Assembly (NCBI GenBank): GCA_029940125.1
Contig: JAOZRP010000139.1
Span: 1-6,414 of the forward strand
Reading direction: 5' to 3'
Origin: a bacterium
GTDB taxonomy: Bacteria; Desulfobacterota; Anaeroferrophillalia; Anaeroferrophillales; Anaeroferrophillaceae
Length of the DNA stretch: 6,414 nucleotides
Below the pieces are notes generated by a model. That model was not told where the DNA came from, ran no database searches, and saw only the letters and a program-made list of their open reading frames with translations. This document shows, piece by piece, positions 1-4,758 of this stretch; position 1 is the first letter of the stretch, and every line of letters starts with the position of its first letter. The position numbers and the translations under genes are program-made.

Positions 1-139
1 ACTTTTACGCTCCAATCGCCGGGAAAAACAACGGCATCTCACGATGTCGCGCCGGGAAACAGCACCGGTTGCCGACTTTAAAACAGCGCAAAAAGCATGC
101 CGGACACTACTGATAAATCTTCAGAGTGAGGAGACGGGA
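1..139. other. Leader region with no supported gene
   Basis: No complete gene can be supported here. The peroxiredoxin frame stays open back to the window edge and holds an ATG at 44, but that start has no ribosome binding site and would bury the signal peptide 32 residues inside the protein. Another frame is open from base 1 to a TAA at 79-81 and could be the tail of an upstream gene, but 26 codons are too few to judge. A 10-base word, CGCCGGGAAA, occurs at 17-26 and again at 50-59. No convincing -35/-10 pair was found, so the promoter of the peroxiredoxin gene is either weak, non-sigma70 or further upstream. Confidence 0.5.
128..133 (+). promoter_or_regulatory. Ribosome binding site of the peroxiredoxin gene
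   Basis: GAGGAG lies 6 nt before the ATG at 140. This strong site decides the start: it picks the ATG that places a signal peptide at the N-terminus, rather than the in-frame ATG at 44. Confidence 0.8.
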
Positions 140-754
140 ATGAAAGTTTGGTCTTATCGATGGGTTTGGATGGTTGTGGTTGTTTTTTCTTTATGCGTCT
201 GGACGGGCGTTTCTCCGGCCGGCGGGGCCGATGCCAAGATGCCGATTTATCAGGTTCCCCACCTCAAATCCCGGGACAGCGTTGTGCGGCTGAAAGTGGG
301 AGACCGGGCCCCGGATTTTACCCTGCCGTCGGTCAGCCACGGGACGGTCAGCCTTTCTTCGTTTATCGGCAAAAAAATAGTGGTCCTGTCTTTTGTGCCG
401 GCGGCGTTTACCCCGGTCTGCTCGTCCCAGTGGCCCATGTACAACATGGCTGAATCCATGTTCAAGGATTATCATGCCGTCGTTCTGGGCATTGCCACTG
501 ACAATGTTCCGTCTCTCTACGCCTGGAGCAAAACCATGGGTGGTTTGTGGTTCCCGGTTCTGTCGGACTTCTGGCCCCACGGCCGGGTTGCCGCCGCCTA
601 CGGCGTCCTGCGGCAGAGCAGCGGCACCGCCGAGCGGGCCTTGTTTGTGATCGACAAACAGGGAATCATTCGCTACCTGGACATCCATGACATCAATGAA
701 CGGCCGCCCCTGGATGAACTTGACCGGGCGTTGGCCGAGGTAGCCGGAAAATAA
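140..754 (+). CDS. Exported 1-Cys peroxiredoxin (AhpE/BCP-like, AhpC/TSA family)
   Basis: This 204-residue thioredoxin-fold peroxidase should reduce hydrogen peroxide or organic hydroperoxides outside the inner membrane. The N-terminus is a Sec signal peptide: basic MKVWSYR, a hydrophobic core at about 8-24, and a likely signal peptidase I site after AGGADA (residue 32). There is no lipobox. The redoxin domain runs from about 52 to 200. It has APDFTLP (57-63), the peroxidatic PxxxTxxC motif PAAFTPVC with Cys94 (87-94), the AhpE-like stretch WFPVLSDFWPHG (137-148), and the late conserved Arg166 before the FVID strand. Cys94 is the only cysteine in the predicted mature protein; the other, Cys19, lies in the signal peptide. 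That implies a 1-Cys mechanism needing an outside thiol or disulfide partner. The signal peptide is unusually rich in Trp (W4, W8, W10, W21). The gene stands alone on the plus strand and converges on the uracil-DNA glycosylase gene. Family and export are well supported; the physiological substrate and reductant are not visible. Confidence 0.9.
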   Translation: MKVWSYRWVWMVVVVFSLCVWTGVSPAGGADAKMPIYQVPHLKSRDSVVRLKVGDRAPDFTLPSVSHGTVSLSSFIGKKIVVLSFVPAAFTPVCSSQWPMYNMAESMFKDYHAVVLGIATDNVPSLYAWSKTMGGLWFPVLSDFWPHGRVAAAYGVLRQSSGTAERALFVIDKQGIIRYLDIHDINERPPLDELDRALAEVAGK

Positions 755-785
755 AAGACCGGCCGTGCCACTGGTTCAAATTTTT

Positions 786-811
786 GGGGAAATCTCAACC
801 GAGATTTCTCC
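786..811. terminator. Hairpin between convergent genes, possible bidirectional terminator
   Basis: An 8-bp perfect stem, GAAATCTC (789-796) with GAGATTTC (801-808), closes on an AACC loop. It extends outward by a G-U pair and two G-C pairs, giving an 11-bp stem. It lies 31 bp after the peroxiredoxin stop and 61 bp beyond the glycosylase stop on the other strand, where a shared transcript end is expected. Neither strand has a U-tract right after the stem (GGGG follows on plus, AAAAATTT on minus), so it is not a textbook intrinsic terminator. It may instead stabilise 3' ends. Confidence 0.4.
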
Positions 812-839
812 GGGGCAGGAATAAAGAGGCAGGCAATAT

Positions 840-856
840 CCGGAAATCGTTTCCGG
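840..856. repeat. Inverted repeat downstream of the glycosylase gene
   Basis: CCGGAAA (840-846) and TTTCCGG (850-856) form a perfect 7-bp stem with a 3-base TCG loop, about 17 bp past the stop of the minus-strand operon. A smaller CCGT/ACGG stem (857-860 and 865-868) adjoins it. No U-tract follows on either strand. Transcript-end structure is the simplest reading, but chance is possible in GC-rich DNA. Confidence 0.3.
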
Positions 857-872
857 CCGTAATCACGGGAGT

Positions 873-1532
873 TTATGCCAGCAGTTTCATCACCCGCTGC
901 ATGTCTTCCCAGACGTCGCGTTTTTTGTTCGGATTGCGGAGCAGGAACGCCGGATGGTAGGTGGGGATGACCCGGATGTTTTCGTCGAAATAGTGGCTTC
1001 CGCCCCGCAGCCTGCCGATGGGGGTTTTGGTTTCCAACAGGGTCTGGGCGGCAAAGGTTCCCAGGGCGCAGATGATCCGTGGTTGAATGACCGTAATCTG
1101 CTGCAGGAGAAAGGGATAGCAGCTTTCGATCTCTTCGGCTTCCGGGTTGCGGTTGTTGGGCGGCCGGCATTTGAGAATGTTGGCAATGTAAACCTGATCC
1201 CGGGTCAGGTTGATGGCCTGGATGATTTTGGTCAGCAGCTGACCGGCCCGGCCGATAAAAGGGATGCCGGCCCGGTCCTCATCCCGCCCCGGGGCTTCAC
1301 CCACAAACATCAGCCGGGCGTTGGGATCGCCGGCGCCGAAAACCAGATTGGTGCGGGTTTTACTTAAGGGACAGCGCTGGCAGTCCCCCAGGGTTTCCCG
1401 GATTTTGTCCAGCAGTTCGCCTTTATCAATCTTCCTCTTGATAATCCCCGGGTTTTTCAGTTTTTTCTGCAGTTCCAGATGGGCCTGCAGCTGTTCCAGG
1501 TCCTTTCCGGACACAACGCTCATCCTGTTCAT
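873..1532 (-). CDS. udg: Family 4 (iron-sulfur) uracil-DNA glycosylase
   Basis: This enzyme cuts uracil from DNA, starting base excision repair after cytosine deamination or dUMP misincorporation. It has 219 residues if the first ATG is used. Residues 1-45 are a charged, mostly helical N-terminal extension. Four cysteines, Cys51, Cys54, Cys122 and Cys138 (C-x2-C-x67-C-x15-C), match the 4Fe-4S ligands of family 4. The uracil-pocket motif GEAPGRDED is at 78-86, followed by GIPFIGRAG (89-97). The DNA-binding HPA motif is at 193-195 in TYHPAFLLRN. All key motifs are intact, so the enzyme should be active. The ATG overlaps the coaBC stop as ATGA, so the two are cotranscribed and probably translationally coupled. 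The ribosome site AAGGAG lies only 2 nt from this ATG and 11 nt from a second in-frame ATG (1521-1523, residue 4), so the protein may begin three residues later. Confidence 0.93.
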   Translation of the reverse strand: MNRMSVVSGKDLEQLQAHLELQKKLKNPGIIKRKIDKGELLDKIRETLGDCQRCPLSKTRTNLVFGAGDPNARLMFVGEAPGRDEDRAGIPFIGRAGQLLTKIIQAINLTRDQVYIANILKCRPPNNRNPEAEEIESCYPFLLQQITVIQPRIICALGTFAAQTLLETKTPIGRLRGGSHYFDENIRVIPTYHPAFLLRNPNKKRDVWEDMQRVMKLLA

Positions 1533-2734
1533 GACTCCTTTTTCATTTTTTTCCGGCCGGCAACCACATGGTCCAGGATGACCTCGGCAACCTTTTCCTT
1601 GGACATCTGCGGGAAATCATGAACGCTGCCGTCGCGTTCGATAATCTTGATGATGTTGGTGTCGCAGCAGAAGCCGGCCCCGCAGGCGGTTACGTCATTG
1701 GCCACGATCATGTCCAGGTTCTTGCGTTTCATTTTTTCCTGGGCGTTGTCAATCAGGTCGTCGGTTTCGGCGGCAAAACCGACCAGGAAACGGTCGCCTT
1801 TAACTTTGCCGATGCCGGCGAGGATGTCGGGATTTGGTTCCAGATCCAGACAATGGGTTCCCAGACGTTTGATTTTGGTTTTACTGGTTTCCGCCGGCCG
1901 GAAGTCGGCTACCGCGGCGGCCATGATCACCATGGTGGCTTCTTCAAGGTGTTCGTTAATAATCTGCTGCATTTCCAGGGCGGTGGTGCAGTGAATGGTT
2001 GGCAGGCCGCAGGGAACCGGCAGGCAGCTGGGGCCGGAAATGAGAATGACCTCGGCTCCCCGGCGGCGGGCGACCATGGCCAGGTTGTAGCCCATTTTTC
2101 CCGATGAACGGTTGGTGATGCAGCGGGCCGGATCAATGGCCTCCTCGGTAGGACCGGCAGTAACCAGGATCTTCTCGCCGGCCAGGTCTTTCGGGTACAG
2201 CAGGGTTTTGATGTCCTCGACGATCTCGTCCACGTCGGCCAGCTTCCCCCGGCCAGTGGTGCCGCAGGCCAGCTCCCCTTCCGCGGGATCCATGAAATGG
2301 TAGCCCATGGATTTGAGCCGGGTGATGTTGGCCTGGACCACCGGGCTGGCCCACATGTTGGTGTTCATGGCCGGGGCGAAGAGCACCGGCACCCTGGTGG
2401 CCATGACCATCGTGGTCAGGAAGTCGTCAGCGATGCCGTTGGCGATTTTGCCGATGATGTTGGCGGTTGCCGGGGCGATAACCAGCAGATCCGCCCGGTC
2501 CGCCAGCGAGATGTGGCCGATTTTCGAGGAGGCGAACAAGGTGAAAATTTCCGTGGTCACCGGGTTCCCGGAGAGGGTTTGAAAGGTCAGTGGCGCGACA
2601 AAATTCTGGGCGCTCTTGGTCATGATGACATGAACGTTGGCGCCCTCCTTGGTTAGTTCCCGCAGCAGCAGAACCGATTTGTAGGCGGCAATGCCTCCGG
2701 TAACCCCCAAGAGTATTTCTTTCCCCTGCAGCAT
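1529..2734 (-). CDS. coaBC: Bifunctional phosphopantothenoylcysteine decarboxylase / phosphopantothenate-cysteine ligase
   Basis: This cytoplasmic enzyme makes two consecutive steps of coenzyme A synthesis: CTP-dependent joining of 4'-phosphopantothenate to cysteine (CoaB), then FMN-dependent decarboxylation to 4'-phosphopantetheine (CoaC). It has 401 residues, the usual size (E. coli CoaBC has 406). The CoaC half (about 1-180) has GVTGGIAAYKS (10-20), the catalytic His74 in GHIS, the flavoprotein motif PAMNTNMW (121-128), and Cys157 in the substrate flap ELACGTTGRGK (154-164). The CoaB half (about 186-395) has VTAGPTEEAIDPAR (191-204), ITNRSSGKMG (206-215) with Asn208, AAAVADFRP (272-280), the basic KIKR (287-290) and VGFAAETDD (318-326). 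Nothing essential is missing. The start at 2734 follows a good ribosome site; an in-frame ATG at 2809 would add 25 residues unlike the family and lies almost at the predicted transcript start. The stop overlaps the glycosylase start by 4 nt. The gene has its own promoter. Confidence 0.97.
   Translation of the reverse strand: MLQGKEILLGVTGGIAAYKSVLLLRELTKEGANVHVIMTKSAQNFVAPLTFQTLSGNPVTTEIFTLFASSKIGHISLADRADLLVIAPATANIIGKIANGIADDFLTTMVMATRVPVLFAPAMNTNMWASPVVQANITRLKSMGYHFMDPAEGELACGTTGRGKLADVDEIVEDIKTLLYPKDLAGEKILVTAGPTEEAIDPARCITNRSSGKMGYNLAMVARRRGAEVILISGPSCLPVPCGLPTIHCTTALEMQQIINEHLEEATMVIMAAAVADFRPAETSKTKIKRLGTHCLDLEPNPDILAGIGKVKGDRFLVGFAAETDDLIDNAQEKMKRKNLDMIVANDVTACGAGFCCDTNIIKIIERDGSVHDFPQMSKEKVAEVILDHVVAGRKKMKKES
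1535..1540 (-). promoter_or_regulatory. Ribosome binding site of the glycosylase gene, ambiguous start
   Basis: AAGGAG on the minus strand is made of the last codons of coaBC (Lys-Glu). It is 2 nt from the ATG at 1532-1530, which is too close for normal initiation, and 11 nt from the ATG at 1523-1521, which is a little far. Either start is possible, and ribosomes finishing coaBC could re-initiate locally. Confidence 0.5.
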
Positions 2735-2740
2735 GTTTTT

Positions 2741-2746
2741 TCCTTT
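2741..2746 (-). promoter_or_regulatory. Ribosome binding site of coaBC
   Basis: AAAGGA on the minus strand sits 6 nt before the ATG at 2734. It fixes the coaBC start here rather than at the in-frame ATG at 2809, which has no such site. Confidence 0.8.
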
Positions 2747-2823
2747 AGTTGAAAAGGTTTTATCTGGTTGCCGTTCGCTGCTTCGCGGAGCGATAACGAC
2801 ACCGATCATCGTGCTTGTTGGCG

Positions 2824-2852
2824 ATTATTTCAAATACCGTTTTATATTTCAA
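2824..2852 (-). promoter_or_regulatory. Predicted sigma70-type promoter of coaBC and the glycosylase gene
   Basis: On the minus strand, TTGAAA (2852-2847) and AATAAT (2829-2824) each match the -35 and -10 consensus at five of six bases. They are separated by the ideal 17 bp, in a stretch much richer in A and T than the flanking genes. Transcription would begin near 2817, leaving a leader of about 80 nt before the coaBC start. The leader contains only a small 5-bp stem (2775-2779 with 2789-2793) and no riboswitch that I recognise. The rest of the 173-bp gap (2735-2907) shows no gene. Confidence 0.7.
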
Positions 2853-2907
2853 CTTAAAAAACCATACATGGCCAGAGATTATCCTTCCTGTCAAGTGTTT
2901 TATTGAC

Positions 2908-3768
2908 TTATTTCTTCAGGTAGTTTCTCGGGTCCAGGGCGTCGCGGATACCCTCGCCCAGAAGGTTGTAGCCGAGGACGGTGATCAGGATGGCCACCCC
3001 CGGAAACAGGGAAAGCCACCAGGCGTATTCCAGGTTGTCTTTGCCGGCGGTCAGCATGTTGCCCCAGCTGGGCGTCGGCGGCTGAACGCCGATGCCCAGG
3101 AAGCTCAAGGCGGATTCGGTCAGGATGGCGCCGGCCACCCCCAGGGTGGCGGAAACCAGCACCGGGGCCATGGCGTTGGGAATGATGTGCCTGAGGATAA
3201 TTCTCAGGTCGCCGGCCCCCTGGCTGCGGGCGGCGAGGATAAATTCCCGCTCCCTGATGGTGAGGATTTCCGCCCTGATCAGCCGGGCGACGCCCATCCA
3301 GCTGGTGAAGCCGATGACCGCCATGATGTTCCAGATGCTGGGTTCCAGGACGGCAATGACGGTTAAAATCAGGAAGAACGAGGGAAAGCAGAGCATCAGG
3401 TCAACAGCCCTCATGATCAGCATGTCGATGATGCCGCCGTAGTACCCGGAAATGGTTCCCAGGATGGTGCCGATCAGGGTGGCGATGCCGACGGCTACGA
3501 AGCCGACTTTGAGGGAAATGCGGGCCCCCCAGATCATGCGGCTCAGAATGTCGCGGCCTAATTGGTCGGTGCCCAGCAAGTGACTGCCGTCCGGGGGCAT
3601 GAGGATATTTTTCAGGTCGATGGCATTGGGGTCGTAAGGGGCGATGGCCGGGGCAAAAATGGAAACCGCGAACAGCAGCAGCACCACCACCAGGCCGGCC
3701 ACGGCCAGTTTGTTGTGCAGCAGCCGCTGGCTGAAAGTGGAGGATTTTTTCCGGTTTTGCTCAGTCAT
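2908..3768 (-). CDS. dppC: Peptide/nickel-type ABC transporter permease, DppC/OppC family
   Basis: This inner-membrane protein should pair with the DppB-like permease to form the channel of an importer for peptides or another family 5 ligand. It has 286 residues, the usual size. The OppC N-terminal region (about 14-50) holds the first membrane helix (21-42), followed by APYDPN and the family signature LLGTDQLGRDILSRMIWGAR (64-83). Further hydrophobic helices lie at about 87-110, 116-141, 146-163, 200-225 and 250-272. The EAA loop that docks on the ATPase is at about 175-198 (FILAARSQGA...HIIPN). The C-terminus has the typical GEGIRDALDPR. The ATG at 3768 was chosen because it overlaps the preceding permease stop by 8 nt (ATGACTGA) and gives a family-like N-terminus; a TTG at 3795 would extend it by 9 residues inside the neighbour. 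DppC is used as a family name; substrate specificity cannot be read. Confidence 0.93.
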   Translation of the reverse strand: MTEQNRKKSSTFSQRLLHNKLAVAGLVVVLLLFAVSIFAPAIAPYDPNAIDLKNILMPPDGSHLLGTDQLGRDILSRMIWGARISLKVGFVAVGIATLIGTILGTISGYYGGIIDMLIMRAVDLMLCFPSFFLILTVIAVLEPSIWNIMAVIGFTSWMGVARLIRAEILTIREREFILAARSQGAGDLRIILRHIIPNAMAPVLVSATLGVAGAILTESALSFLGIGVQPPTPSWGNMLTAGKDNLEYAWWLSLFPGVAILITVLGYNLLGEGIRDALDPRNYLKK

Positions 3769-4744
3769 GGCTTCCCACCCGAATGCGCGGATCAACCAGT
3801 GCGTAGGAAATGTCGGCCAGCAGGTTGCCGACCAGGGTCAGGGAGGCGCCGATCAGCAGGATGCCCATGATCAGGGGATAGTCCCGGGCCATGACGGCGC
3901 CGTAGAACATCTGCCCCATGCCCGGAATGGCAAATATGGTTTCGAAAATGACGCTGCCGCCGATCAGTCCCGGCAGGGAGAAGCCGAGGATGGTGATGAT
4001 CGGCATCAGGGCGTTGCGCAGGGCGTGCTTGCCGATGACCGTGGCTTCTTTCAACCCCTTGGCCCGGGCGGTGGTGATGTAATCCTGGCGGATGACTTCC
4101 AGCATGTTGCTGCGCATGTAGCGCGAAAGGCCGGCCAGGCCGCCGAAGGCCGAAACCAGCACCGGCAGCAGCAGGTGGCGGGCCCGGTCGCCGAGCACGA
4201 ACCAGAAGCCGGCGTGGGCGGCCTGGATTGACTGCAGCCCGGAAATGGGCAGCCAGCCCAGGTGGACGCCGAAAAGAATCATCAGCAGCAGGGCCAGCCA
4301 GAAGGTGGGGGTGGCGAAGCCGATAAAAACAAAAATAGTCAGGATGCGGTCCATGATTGAATTCTGGTGGACGGCGGAGTAGATGCCGATGGGAATGGCG
4401 ACGATGATAATCAGCAGCAGCGAGAGGGCGTTGATGGTCAGGGTAATGGGGATGCGCTCGCGGATTTTATCCCATACCGGACGGTTGTCCTGGGCGAAGG
4501 AGTAGCCCAGATCCAGGCGCACCACCCTTTTCAGCCAGTTGACGTAGCGAACCGGCAGCGGCTGGTTGAGGCCGTAGTGGCTGCGCAGCCGTTCCCGGGC
4601 CTCGGCGGTTGCCTTGGGGTTGAGGTTGGTGAGCACGTCGATGGGCTCCCCCGGGGCCAGGTTCATAACCAGAAAGGAGATCATGGTGATGCCCAGCAGC
4701 ATCGGGACCATCAGGGCGATTCTCTTGCCAATAAACATCATCAT
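3761..4744 (-). CDS. dppB: Peptide/nickel-type ABC transporter permease, DppB/OppB family
   Basis: This is the first permease of the importer, an inner-membrane protein of 327 residues. The first membrane helix (about 9-30) is followed by the typical periplasmic segment with NLAPGEPIDVL (28-38), RLRSHYGLNQPLPVRY (52-67) and LDLGYSF (77-83). More hydrophobic helices lie at about 101-123, 134-160, 190-207, 248-270 and 292-315. The EAA loop for ATPase contact is at about 221-248 (DYITTARAKGL, then KHALRNALMP). FAIPGMGQMF (271-280) and the terminal LVDPRIR are also family features. Three ATG codons in a row (4744, 4741, 4738) open the gene, so the exact start is uncertain by one or two residues, and the ribosome site before them is weak. 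It starts 14 nt after the binding-protein stop, so translation probably depends on that gene. The last 8 nt overlap the next permease. Confidence 0.93.
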   Translation of the reverse strand: MMMFIGKRIALMVPMLLGITMISFLVMNLAPGEPIDVLTNLNPKATAEARERLRSHYGLNQPLPVRYVNWLKRVVRLDLGYSFAQDNRPVWDKIRERIPITLTINALSLLLIIIVAIPIGIYSAVHQNSIMDRILTIFVFIGFATPTFWLALLLMILFGVHLGWLPISGLQSIQAAHAGFWFVLGDRARHLLLPVLVSAFGGLAGLSRYMRSNMLEVIRQDYITTARAKGLKEATVIGKHALRNALMPIITILGFSLPGLIGGSVIFETIFAIPGMGQMFYGAVMARDYPLIMGILLIGASLTLVGNLLADISYALVDPRIRVGSHD

Positions 4745-4758
4745 GGGAGAAACCGTGC

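Noticed and set aside
44..139. Longer peroxiredoxin start at 44
   Set aside because: It has no ribosome site and would bury the signal peptide behind 32 unrelated residues. The ATG at 140 has GAGGAG at the right distance.
1568..2107. Long plus-strand open frames over coaBC, and similar ones over the glycosylase and transporter genes
   Set aside because: They lie opposite genes with full family motifs. Their translations are low-complexity Gly/Ala/Arg/Pro-rich or hydrophobic strings without recognisable domains, as expected of antisense shadows in GC-rich DNA.
2775..2793. Small stem in the coaBC leader (TCGCT/AGCGA)
   Set aside because: Five base pairs with a 9-base loop in an 80-nt leader is within chance expectation and matches no riboswitch that I recognise.
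2856..2871. Possible terminator after dppC: CCATGTATGG followed by six T on the minus strand
   Set aside because: The stem is only three base pairs plus a wobble, too weak for an intrinsic terminator. The T-run fits equally well as part of the AT-rich promoter region.
2889..2894. Perfect TTGACA -35 box on the minus strand, just after the dppC stop
   Set aside because: At spacings of 16-18 bp there is no acceptable -10 (the candidates match at most two of six positions), while the promoter at 2824-2852 is much better formed.
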